Below are positions 9,646 to 19,176 of a stretch of 64,000 nt of DNA, piece by piece. The notes beneath the pieces were generated by a model. That model ran no database searches, was not told the DNA's origin, and worked only from the letters and a program-made list of their open reading frames with translations. Origin of the DNA: Bradyrhizobium tropiciagri (GTDB taxonomy: Bacteria > Pseudomonadota > Alphaproteobacteria > Rhizobiales > Xanthobacteraceae). Numbering within the stretch: the first letter of the stretch is position 1; each line of letters begins with the position of its first letter. Position numbers and translations under genes: made by a program. The stretch is from NCBI RefSeq assembly GCF_001189845.1, contig NZ_LFLZ01000014.1, positions 1-64,000 of the forward strand, read 5' to 3'.

Positions 9646-10216
9646 GAAGCCCCCTCGGCATGGTGTCGAGCCGAGCGCGCCTAAGTGACTTTGGATCATC
9701 GATATTCTGAAGGTGAGCCGCGTGACGCCTTCGGACGGTCAGCAGTGCCTGCCTTCCGGCCGGCTAGCAGTAGGTGGGCACCCTAGCTATCCCACTCGCA
9801 GACCTACGGCGAGGCGCTCTGTGCCGCGAAGCCGAGGCCAGACGATCGCGCTGGGCGTTGAGCTATGAAACCTTGCGCCGATGGGAACCGAGAATCATTG
9901 GCCGCGCTGCCGAAGTATCCTGCGCGTGGTCAAGTTCGACCCAATGCCAGTCGTGTCCTGGCAGAGCCTTGTATTCACACCCGTCGAACATGGTCTGCTC
10001 GTCGAAATCCAGCCGAGCAATGACTTTGGACTCTGGCATCGCCTACAAGTTGAGAATTGCGGGTTTCCTGGATACGGCCGGCGAGTGAACAACGCACCGA
10101 AGTGGTGGTCGGAGGCGGTCAGCAGACGGCAACTGCACGTGTCCATTCAACCTGAACAATCGCTCGTCCTGGAGCGATTAAGCGAGACTGCCTGATCCGG
10201 GGCACGGTCGCATCGA
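9646..10216. other. Gene-poor stretch, possible transposase scrap
   Basis: No intact gene. A plus-strand reading near 9840-9890 contains WALSYETLRRWEPRI, weakly like the SYET(L/I)RRW motif of IS6-type transposases. Too short to name an element. Confidence 0.25.
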
Positions 10217-12126
10217 TCAGGGCTCGAGGCCGTGCTCCCGGAGAACCTTATGCATCAGCTCGCCTTTGATCTCGTGAGCGATTTCGCTGAGGATCTGGGA
10301 CCCGACCACCCGCTGGGCATCGACATCATCGGTCAGGCCATGCTCCGCGAGGCGCTCGTTCAAGCGCGCCGGAAACTCATTTTCGATCGCATCGGCGATC
10401 CGGTCCCGTACTGCGGCATGATGATCGGGGGCGATCCGCCTCACTGCAGTGTCCCAGGGCTCCCAGCGCGTTGCCAGAAAATCCGCAAAACCCGTCGCTT
10501 CCTGTTGCCGCACCGACGTCTCAACCCTGGCAACGTCGTCCGCCGTGACCTCGGCGAGATTCAAGAAGCGCATATCGGGGGCGATGTGGTGCAGTTCAAG
10601 CCGATCCCGTAGCTGGGTCTGATAGGCAAGATAGACCTCGATCTCGTCGATATCGGCCTCAGGGTCGGCACGACGCAGCGAGCTGACCGTCTCGCGTGCG
10701 ATGTCGTCAAGCGCCCCCAAACGAAACATGACACGGCCGTGTTGCAGCAATTGGTCTAGCCGATTGTCATAGAGCCCGTCCTTGACATCAGCGTTTACGC
10801 GTGCGGTCTGCATGCCGTTCCAGGTCAAAGTGATGCGGTCCTCGCAGGATGCAGACGCTCCATTGGCCAGCTCGAAATACTGCTCGCGCAGCTCAGGCCT
10901 CATCGCCGCCTGTAGCAAATTCTCGGCCACTTGGTCGCGGAACGCCTGATGACCATAGTTCACGGTGCCCGTGAGTCTTTCGAGAAACAGTGCGAAGTCC
11001 TGCGCACCCGGCTCTTCGGCGAAGCCTGCCACGTGTCCACTGCGCCGGGCGCGTCCGCAAGCCAATCCGCGACAACCTCGTGCAGGAGCCGCGGCTGATG
11101 TTCCACCGATTGTAGCGGCATCGACAGCAAGACCTGCGGGCCGGCATAATCCGCACCACGCGTGGCTGACGCCAAATCGGCCAGCACCGGGGCCGGTATC
11201 GGATTAGACCGCAGGTCGATGCTGGACGCGCTGCCGAGCTGCGTCAGTACGGTCGCGGGCAGGCCGGTCAGCTGGTTATTGCTGGCGCCGAGCATTTCAA
11301 GGCTGACCGGGAGCGTCTCGGGCAGATTGGTCAGCTGATTTTCGCTGACGTCCAGGTATCCAAGTCTAGCCGGAATCTCGGGCAGGCTTGTCAGCTGGTT
11401 GTCGCTTGCGTCCAGGTAGCGCAGTCTGGCTGGAAGGTCGGGCAGGCTCGTGAGCTGATTTTCGCTGACGTCCAGGCGGCGGAGCCTGGCTGGAAGGTCG
11501 GGCAGACTGGTCAACTGGTTATTGCAGGCGGAGAACTCCTCGATCGTGGCGGGAAGGGCGGGCAGATCGGTCAGCTGATTGCCATCGACCATCAAGCTGC
11601 GGAGTCTGGATGGCAGCTCTGCCGGCAGGCTCGTCAGATCGTTGGCCATCAGGTGGAGGTTCCGCAGCCTGCTCGGAAGCGCGGGCAGGCTAGTCAGCCG
11701 GTTGTCAGAGGCGTAGAGGTCGCGGAGTCGGCCCGGAAGCTGGGCCGGCAGGCTGCTCAACTGGTTACCGATGACGATGACGGTTCGGAGCCTGGGCGGG
11801 AGTGAGGCTGGCAAGGTGGTCAGGGACAATGACGACAAATTCAGCTCATCTCTGACATTACCCTCGTCCCGCCATGCCCTCGTCCGGTTGACCCCCTCTT
11901 GCCGATTCTCGTTTTGGCCCTGCCCCTCTTCTGCTGCCCAACTCGCCAGGGCGCTGTCCTGCGACGAGACGAGGTCGGCGGCGGCCGCTCCCGTGACCCA
12001 CCGAGTCAAGGCTGACGCCCACTGGGTCAGGCATGAGGGGGGGTGCCCGGCGGCCCCAGACGTTGGCTCGGTGCTTTCGGATTCGGAAGCTATGCCAACG
12101 CGAGGCTGGGCCCGTTCTGTATTCAT
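10217..12126 (-). pseudogene. nopM: NopM-like LRR-NEL E3 ligase effector, frameshifted
   Basis: From ATG 12126 (GGAG just upstream) it encodes a ~90-residue N-terminus, then about ten LRRs of 20-21 residues (pattern LPARLRRLDVSENQLTSLPD). The C-terminal NEL ubiquitin-ligase domain, with its SCEDR catalytic cysteine (CxD) and TWNGMQTAR, is complete but in another frame. The break is at about 11020: frame 1 ends ..DTWQA then reads SPKSRV, whereas the other frame continues GFAEEPGAQDF, matching the intact paralogue at 30117-31937. A one-base loss explains it. As read, LRR and NEL are separated, so ligase activity is unlikely unless the shift is a sequencing error. Confidence 0.85.
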
Positions 12127-12206
12127 TGAACTCCACGACGTGTTTGGACTCAGCCGATGATGCGGCACTATCGGCTGGATCGAGACGTTCGCATGCTAGG
12201 AAGCTC

Positions 12207-12224
12207 AGCTGTCGATAAGCTGAC
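12207..12224 (-). promoter_or_regulatory. tts box for the LRR-NEL gene at 12126
   Basis: The minus strand reads GTCAGCTTATCGACAGCT, one mismatch to the tts core, 81 bases before the ATG. Confidence 0.8.
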
Positions 12225-12817
12225 GAGCGTCAGGTCATCCGCCATGAAGCTGTTGACAAGCCACTCTTCGTTCGCTCGGTGGGGATCCTGCGCTGTCGCG
12301 CAGCTGCGCAAATATTTCATTTCGAAAATTCGCAGCTTCGGACTCGAGAATGCTGCTCAGGCGGGACCATAACTCCGTCCGACGAAATACTCAGAAGGCA
12401 GGTCACCTTCAACCGTTTTGCTGGTTGGAAGCTGACTGCTCCTTTTGATGTCCGTCTATGACGCTTTCTGAGACGCTCTCTGTTTCGACCACTTGCGAGC
12501 GAGTGGTCAGCGCGTCGGCGTTGTCGGCCGTGTCCATCGCCTTACTCCTTGCTTGCGCGGTCTTCCGTTCGGCCCGGAGTTGCTGTCCATATGCATTCAC
12601 TATGCTTCCATCTGCGAACGGTATTTCCACTCGATCGTGGCACGGACTAGAACCGCTCAAACAGTTAATCTTGGGTTCCGGCGTGCTGGAAAGCGGAGCT
12701 TCACTCGTCCAGCAATAGAACATGGCTCCAAACGCAACCGGGTCGCGGCATCTCCGGAGTCCACACAAGCCGACATGTCGGTTTTCTTTTCGTTCTTCCA
12801 GGACCCCTCGGCATGTG
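12225..12817. other. No supported gene
   Basis: Open frames on both strands here (for example minus 12409-12768) show no recognisable domain and no convincing start. Confidence 0.3.
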
Positions 12818-14424
12818 AACCGAAGCTTCTATTCGCAACCGCTGACGCCGGATTGGAGGACCGAGGTAACTTCCCCGCCGCCGCGTGGATCCCGCGAAGA
12901 CTTGGTCTCGGAGATCATCGGTCCGTACTATGCGCACTTGCCGACGTTTCTGAGCGCCAGCGCCGGAGCAGAGGCACTCGAAACGGCGATCGCCGCCGTA
13001 TGGTCGCAACAATGGCCACGCTTGCGGATGGAGTTTTCGTTCCGAACCGCCCAGCTTGGAGCTCGTCCTCGGCGCAGTGCAAGGTACGACGTTCAAGTCG
13101 CGTTTCCTGAAACTGGTGAGGGGGCGCTAGGCCCGAATGGGTCGACGCTGCTACCGACGACGCGAGTGCTGGCGAGGTTACTCCTCTTCGTCGATTCCTG
13201 TGGCGCTATGGGCGCGACATGAAGAATCCGCGGGATCGTTTTCAACTGCTCGTCGAGACCTTCCTAGTTTTGGGGAGGGGGCAGGCACTCCCAATGGCGG
13301 CTGCGGTCAAGGTCTTCGATGAAGTGCCCGAAGAGACCGATGGAGCGATATTGAAGAATGACATCTTAGGCTTCGACACGAACTCGCTGTCGATCTGTCC
13401 GCCGGTATCGTTCCTCGACATGCTTCGTCTGCTCGACATGAAGGGTTCGGATTCCGCAGTCGACGTCTCCGAAATCGAGCAGCGCTTCGGACGGCTTTCG
13501 GCCGCCGAAGTGGCGGAGGTCGTCAACTTCGCGGCGGCAGATGGCAATCGCCTCGATCGATTGCGCGATCCGATCGTCGGGTGGACCGTCGCTCGCGCCG
13601 ACGGTGAGATCGTCAATTCTGTCGCCACGACTCCCCTTCGGATGAGAATACTCATCGCGCGTCCCGATCTAATAACCGCGCGCGCCGTTGCCGATCTTCC
13701 GGGGCCAGACCTCTCTCGCTTGTTCGCCGTCAGCCGAACCTCCGAAGCAATGGCGACGATGACGTCGCCATGCGCCGCGACCTCGGCGAGGGGGGCCGTC
13801 GAGATCTTGAAGCGGGCACCGGAATTCGCCATACGATCCGTGATCGACGCTGCTCGCGAAGGTGAGCTTCACCAGTCGTGGCGTCGACCAGTCGCCAATT
13901 CCCGGAACGCACTTTTGGATCTCGACCTGCTCCAACACGCGGCAGGCCTTGCCGACGTGCTGACGATCGCACGATTGAGCAATCTCGAGCACAGCATCTT
14001 CACGCTTGGAAGATCATCGGAAAATTGGTCGACGCGATGGAATTCGCTGCAGCGGGACGTCCCGGAACAGGGTGTCCTCGACATCAAATCCGACCTCCTC
14101 GTTCACGCGCTCGAGGAGGCTAGTCAGGCGAGTTGGAATCTAATTGGGGCGATACTTCCCGAACTGCTCGCGACGATCAACGCCGGGCCGCTCGGCGGCA
14201 ACGCGCGACAGACCCTCGACAGATCGCTGCCGAGCATCGGCTATGACAACTGGGATCTCAATAGACGGATATTGCTCGCTCTCCACGCGCTTCAAAAGCG
14301 GACCATCGTCAACAGGCCGATGTTGTCGAGCGCCGGCCTAGTCGATATCGAAGCAGATTTCGTCTTCACAGGACCGAGGGAAGAACCGAAGCGTCGAACA
14401 GGCTTCTTCTGGTGGCTCGACTGA
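12818..14424 (+). pseudogene. Frameshifted large protein, possibly a GTPase-associated (GAP1-like) conflict protein
   Basis: Two adjoining frames form one protein: the first to about 13180 (motif AAVWSQQWPRLRMEFSFRTA), the second from RFLWRYGRD just before 13219 to the stop at 14424 (401 codons from ATG 13219). The change of frame at about 13180 has no start signal, so it is read as an indel. The WSQQWPRLR..F segment recalls GTPase-associated proteins of bacterial conflict systems, but this is recalled by eye and weak. Helical, soluble, no membrane segment. The 5' end is not identifiable and may be missing. Confidence 0.4.
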
Positions 14425-15137
14425 CGGGAGCGGGCGATTTGCCGGTGCGGTTCCGGCGCCTTGGGTGCAGTTTAGTTCTAGGGACAGCCTCCGGATCGAA
14501 CGCTGAAGTCTGTCGAACTCGCAAGTTTGGCGGTCCGCCTTCAGTCCTAGCTAGGCGTCCCCTTCCGCCGCTTGAGATATTCTCGCGCGGTGTCCTCCAT
14601 CATTTTGTGATGGCGGGCGCCTTGATGTCGGGGGTGATCTCGTTTTCCAGCTTCATGGCGGAGATCGGGTTTTCGCGCGATCTTGGGACGAAGTTGCTTC
14701 AGCGGAACCGGAACATGGGCGACGAGGGGAATGATCGCGATCGGCGTGATCGCGATCGCCGCAGTGCGATGCGCCAACATGATTGGCACCGGAATGATCA
14801 GCGTCGGCCATGCCAGTGTCGGGATCGGGGACGCTGGCCTGCTTCAACCCCTAGTGGCCTAATTTGAATTTTGGAGTGGCCTGTTCTGGTTTAAGCGAAT
14901 GGAAAGCATGGCTTAGCTGACGTTCTCGGTAGGACTACCGAGTGGCGATCACGGAATGTTCTCACCATCTCCGGGCCTTATGCCGCTATAAAATTCAATA
15001 TGCAGTTTGTGCCAGTTCTCGCCCCGGGGTTCTCCGTGGGTGAACGGAGCTCCTATCTCAATTGGGCGCATGAGATTGACGGCTGCCGCGAGCTCTCCGC
15101 AAAATGGGGGTTCCGTCAGGGCAGTCGGGGATCGTCA
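14425..15137. other. No supported gene
   Basis: Short open frames only. A minus-strand frame at 14547-14789 has a hydrophobic start followed by a basic tail, without known similarity. Repeated gatcgc runs lie near 14733-14765. Confidence 0.3.
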
Positions 15138-15314
15138 ATGAAGGACATGAAGGCGCACTTGGAGAAGCTTCGGCTTGAGGCTGAGGAGTGCGAACTAATC
15201 AGCAAGCTCGCGACCAACGCGACCAAGAAAGAGCTGTTCGCCAAACTGGCGGCTCACCACCGCGCGCTGGCCGACGAGGTTGAACGGGCGATCAGCTCTA
15301 GCCCCATTGGCTAA
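15138..15314 (+). CDS. Small helical protein (58 aa), conserved Bradyrhizobium type
   Basis: Starts at ATG 15138. The pattern HLEKLRLEAEECELISKLAT..KKELFAKLAAHHR..LADEVERAI is that of short, charged, all-helical proteins common in Bradyrhizobium genomes. Function unknown; no membrane segment. First of three small genes in a row on this strand. Confidence 0.6.
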   Translation: MKDMKAHLEKLRLEAEECELISKLATNATKKELFAKLAAHHRALADEVERAISSSPIG

Positions 15315-15394
15315 TGCGCTCGTAGGAACCTTGCATTTCCCTGACAATTAGATTCCCCGTTCCGGGCAGGGAACCGAACGAGGGAAAGGGAGCA

Positions 15395-15598
15395 ATGGGT
15401 TCGAAACGTCGCCGTGTGAAGCAGACAAATTCACTTGAAGAAAGACTTTTAGAGCGCGCTCGACAGCTACACCAACAGGCCGCAGCGCTCTCCCCAGGTA
15501 TCGAGAAAGAAGCGCTGCTGAAGCTTGCCCGACAAGCTGAAGCTGGCGCGAGCATGACCGAATGGCTCCGCGCTCCCGAGGTCCTATCGTCGACCTAG
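15395..15598 (+). CDS. Small basic helical protein (67 aa), conserved type
   Basis: ATG 15395 follows a strong GGAAAGGGAG ribosome site. It has a basic start (MGSKRRRVKQTNSLEERL), an amphipathic helix rich in Gln/Ala/Arg, and a LLKLARQAE..MTEWLR end. It is related in pattern to the gene at 21735 (HVRQTISLQDRLAAFARDL..LLRRARTAE), so the two form a family. Function unknown. Confidence 0.65.
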   Translation: MGSKRRRVKQTNSLEERLLERARQLHQQAAALSPGIEKEALLKLARQAEAGASMTEWLRAPEVLSST

Positions 15599-15610
15599 AA
15601 GGGATTTCGA

Positions 15611-15742
15611 GTGAAGGGATTATTGATCGCCGCTGGCATTATTTTTGTTCTGTACGTCATCGACCAGCACTTCAATCACGGCCAATACACCAATGCCGTC
15701 CAGCGCATGGCGGCTCAGATGAGGCATTCGTTTGGATTGTAG
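15611..15742 (+). CDS. Tiny single-pass membrane protein (43 aa)
   Basis: GTG 15611, with AAGGGA upstream. The product begins VKGLLIAAGIIFVLYVID, a short membrane helix, and ends in a soluble tail with QRMAAQMRHSF. It starts 13 bases after the previous gene's stop, so the two are probably cotranscribed. Resembles short membrane proteins repeatedly seen in Bradyrhizobium; role unknown. Confidence 0.6.
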   Translation: MKGLLIAAGIIFVLYVIDQHFNHGQYTNAVQRMAAQMRHSFGL

Positions 15743-16470
15743 GCCGCCTCAGTTGGCGGCCTCTTTGTTTGGTGGCACTGGACAGGGCGGCGGATTCCTG
15801 TGTCCAACTCCAAATCCGTTGTTGGCGCAAATCGCTCTAATCCGTTGTTCATACGTAGCCAATCACCGTAGTTTCCCGGAATCCAACAATGTTGTTGAAA
15901 ACTCTAATGTCCCTCTTGCCGGGGCTAGATTTCAGCACGGACCGATATTCAAACCGGCAAGGGGCCGCTCGCGTGAGGCGGCCCCTTTCGATTCCGGTGG
16001 CCTGTTTTGTTCCCGCGAGTGGCCTATTTCGGCCAGTACCGGATAGGGCATGCTGCCGGTGCTGCCGAGCAGCAGCATCAGCACGCCGATCGGGACAAGA
16101 GGGCACCGCAGCGGGCGAGCGGGCCTCGTCGACATGTCGACGAAGCCGCTATCACGGCTTCGGTTGACGCACGCAAGAAGACCATTGTCTGCCAGGTCGC
16201 CGTTGAGTTGGCCGCTTCAGCCGACGGCATTCGCGTGAGGCGGCAGCGAACCATTTGGTCCGGAGCGTTCGCCGATCATCGGTAGCAGCAGCAGCACTGA
16301 GAAGACCGCTGTGATCATGATCAGCATCGTGCCGCCGAAGTAGAGCAGCACCGGCACAGGGTAATGCCGATGGTGCATCACGGTCCCGGTTCCGTCTTCC
16401 GGCTGCGGCTCATCGGACGGCGGACTGCAGTCGGGCTCGACCATCCGCCTCAACAGTTTTCATTTGTTGC
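15743..16470. other. Mostly empty; possible small membrane ORF on minus strand
   Basis: A minus-strand frame from ATG 16378 to 16217 encodes 53 residues with one strong membrane helix (LLYFGGTMLIMITAVFSVLL). No ribosome site is evident. Otherwise nothing was recognised. Confidence 0.3.
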
Positions 16471-16478
16471 TGCTTTTA

Positions 16479-16557
16479 GGGTATTATATACCCCAATTTA
16501 TGTACTGAAGTGTTTTCGAATTGCATAATGCAGAATTTGGGGTACTGTATACCCCAA
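16479..16557 (+). promoter_or_regulatory. Twin inverted-repeat operators of the abiE operon
   Basis: Two palindromes share arms GGGGTA/TACCCC: 16479-16493 (GGGTA-TTATA-TACCC) and 16537-16557 (TTGGGGTA-5-TACCCCAA), about 60 bases apart. The second ends at the AAGGAG ribosome site of the antitoxin gene. In studied abiE loci the AbiEi antitoxin binds two such repeats cooperatively and represses its own promoter, so autoregulation is inferred. Confidence 0.8.
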
Positions 16558-16570
16558 GGAGCACACCGAG

Positions 16571-17397
16571 ATGATAGGGCAAAAAGGCAAAGTTGAGAGG
16601 TTCCTATCCGCGCACCCGGTCTTCACTCGGACCGAGTTCCGCGAAACCGTGTCTCCGGGCCAGCCGCTTTCGTCCTCGGACTCGCTGCTCAGATACCATG
16701 CCGCCTCTGGACGGATACGCCATGTCGCGCCGGGTGTGTACGCCTTCGTGCCGCCGCACCTTGACCCGGCGAACTTCCATCCCGACCGGATACTGGTCGC
16801 ATCGCGCATACGCGCCGATGGCGTCGTCGCCTACCACACCGCTCTCGAACTGCACGGACTCGCCTATTCGGAAACCTCTCAGACCCAACTCCTCAGCGGA
16901 GGTCGCCGGGCGAGGTGAAGACGCTCGTCGGTCCCGTCCGGTTCGTCGCGCAGCCCGCCTCGCTGCGCCGTCGCTCCGAGGAAATGTCCGGCACGGTCAC
17001 GATGGACCGCCGTGGCCTCGACGTTCTCGCGACCGGCGTCGAGCGGACGCTCGTCGACTGCATCGAGCGACCGGACCTGACCGGTGGCGTCGAGGAACTC
17101 GCAAACGCGCTCCACAGCGTCAAAGCGTTCGACGTCGGCAAATTCGCTGAGTTCGCGCTCGGTCGCGACAACCAGACGCTCGTCGGCGTGTGCGGCGCCT
17201 GGCTCGAGAGCCGGAAAGACGATCTCTTCGTCGACAAGCAGGTACTAGGCGAACTGAAGCGCGCAGCCCCGCCGGTGCCGCGACCCGCTCTGGGAAGCGA
17301 TGGCAAAGGCCAAGCGAAGGAAGGCTGGAACGTCGTCCTGCCTTCGGATTTCCTGAATCCGTCCTTTGAAGGGATGTCGCCGGAGATGATGCCATGA
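16571..17397 (+). pseudogene. abiEi: AbiEi-type antitoxin, frameshifted
   Basis: ATG 16571 behind AAGGAG. The N-terminal part is the winged-helix segment (GKVERFLSAHPVFTRTEF, then GRIRHVAPGVYAF). At about 16895-16910 the frame ends in GGRRAR-stop, while the body of the antitoxin (GEVKTLVGPVRFV, then the VERTLVDCIERPDLTGG segment) continues in the next frame to 17397. One indel separates them. The stop overlaps the toxin ATG (ATGA at 17394), the usual arrangement of type IV abiE pairs. The truncated 115-residue product would keep the DNA-binding part only. Confidence 0.85.
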
Positions 17398-18382
17398 TCT
17401 CGGTCGAACGCCTCGAAAAGATCGCGACCGACGTCAAATTCCAACCGGCCTCGGTCGAGCGCGTCATCCGGTTGATCGACGTGCTCGACCAGATCGCGAA
17501 CGACCGCGAGCTAGGCAAGCTGCTCGCACTCAAAGGGGCACCGCGCTCAACCTGTTCTATCTCGCACTCGACCGGCTTTCCGTCGACATCGATCTGAACT
17601 ACATCGGCGCCGCGGATAGGGAAGCCATGCTGCGGGATTCCAAGATCATCAACGCGCGACTTCCTGCGCTCCTGCAGAGCAAGGGGTACGAAATCGCCCG
17701 CGATCCTTCCGGCGAACACGCCGGCGGCAAGTGGCGCTTCAGGTACGTCTCGGCCTATCGGCGTCCAGGTACGCTGGAAGTGGACGTGAACTATCTCTTC
17801 CGGACACCGTTCTTTGGCTGGGAGAGGATGGAATCCGCGAAGCTCGGCGACTACTTCGCTAAGAACGTCGGCGTTGTCGATCTCCACGAAATCGCCGCCG
17901 GCAAGATCGTCGCCCTGGTGGCCCGGCGGGCATCGCGCGACCTGTACGACGCATGGAGGCTGCTGCAGAACGAAGAGATAGACTGGGCGCAAGTGAAGGT
18001 CGGAGCGCTTGCAATCGGCGCCGCCTCCAGGGACCTGGATTGGCGAACGGTGTCGCTGAAGGACTACAAATACGATCTCAACGACCTGAACAACAAGCTG
18101 CTGTCCGTGGTCAAGAACGGCATGTTCGACGCGGACGGCGGCCCGAAGAAATGGTGCGACCGGATCCTGGCGGAATGTCAGGAAAAACTGGCGCCGCTCT
18201 TCAAGTATGATGACGGAGAGTTGGCGTTCCTCGACGCGCTTTACGACCGCGGAAGCATCGAAGTCGATACGCTTCCCACGGACGACGACGTGAAGAAGCG
18301 CATCGAAGCCTTTCCCGCACTGCGGTGGAAATCGCAACATGTCGCCCAGCACCTGGGCCGGACGCCCGGCGGGCGCGTCTAG
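17394..18382 (+). pseudogene. abiEii: AbiEii-type nucleotidyltransferase toxin, frameshifted
   Basis: DNA polymerase beta-like nucleotidyltransferase of the AbiE type IV toxin-antitoxin family. The frame from ATG 17394 breaks inside the first catalytic motif: the family has KGGTAL, but a four-G run at 17535-17538 (one G short) turns it into KGAPRS and a stop at 17597. In the correct frame the DNA still spells ALNLFYLALDRLSVDIDLNY (metal-binding DxD) and, further on, HEIAAGKIVALVARRASRDLYD. Everything except one base is preserved, so either the loss is very recent or it is a sequencing error in a homopolymer. Confidence 0.85.
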
Positions 18383-18484
18383 ACGCGAACATCAACATAG
18401 CACATTCTGAATCATGTGGTTGAGCACCGTCAACTCGGTCCCGAGGGCCCAGCTGCGTCGTCATTTCGAACCGAGTTTTCTCAC

Positions 18485-18682
18485 ATGCCCTCCAAGCCCA
18501 TTCAACTGACCAACGACGCGACGTTCCTGATGTTGCGAAGGGCAATTGCAAACGTGGATGCAGGGATCGGTATTCAGTTGGGCGCGGCCGACATCGTGTC
18601 CGCCGCCAAACTGATCGAGGCGGAATACGCCGCCGTCCGCAACAAGGATGATCAGATCGAGCTTCGCGCGAGGCCGGCCTGA
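18485..18682 (+). CDS. Small hypothetical protein (65 aa)
   Basis: ATG 18485. Predicted helical, with LMLRRAIANVDAGIGIQL and AADIVSAAKLIEAEYAAV. No known domain and no close partner; it follows the abiE operon by about 100 bases. Function unknown. Confidence 0.45.
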   Translation: MPSKPIQLTNDATFLMLRRAIANVDAGIGIQLGAADIVSAAKLIEAEYAAVRNKDDQIELRARPA

Positions 18683-19176
18683 GTCAAATACATGAAGATG
18701 ATCGATGACCTGTTGGAAGTCGCGCGTTAGTACCGAGCTTTCTTGATTCTTGGATTATCATCAATCGGCCGACGGTTTGTTTGCCTATTCATCGTTAGTT
18801 GCTCGCCGGAGATCGGTTTATGAGCAGCTTCTTTCGGAAGCCCTTTTTGCTCTTGTTGCGCTTTCAATGCTCAATGCGTTATGAGGGAGTTTATGCCCGG
18901 CGCTGCAACCATGCACCGGCGTCAGAACATGGCCGAATTCATCTGACGAAACCCAGCGGGTATGCGATGCGACTTCAAGCGTCGGGCTCGATTCACCCGT
19001 TGAGCTATGGCGAGGGCATTGAGACGTTGCGCTGGGCGAACTCCCTGGGAGCGCGGCCCCAGTCCACATGCTGCCCATGATATTCGTCAATATACGTGCG
19101 CCAGCGAGCCGCCTCTCGGAAGGGGAGGCCGTGCAATCTTATGAAGGCGCCATGCATAGCTGCTCTGACCGACTTG
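18683..19176. other. No supported gene; possible decayed effector tail
   Basis: A minus-strand frame at 19005-19223 overlaps the end of the next effector in another frame (FIRLHGLPFREAARW). It could be a former C-terminal extension but has no recognised domain. Confidence 0.25.

Noticed and set aside
9840..9890. IS6-type transposase fragment
   Set aside because: Only one motif-like stretch; no second domain, inverted repeats or target duplication.
14733..14765. gatcgc-rich repeat as a CRISPR or regulatory array
   Set aside because: The units are short, irregular and without spacers of constant length.
17120..18352. 410-codon minus-strand ORF over the AbiEii gene
   Set aside because: The opposite strand spells all the AbiEii motifs; the antisense frame shows no family pattern.
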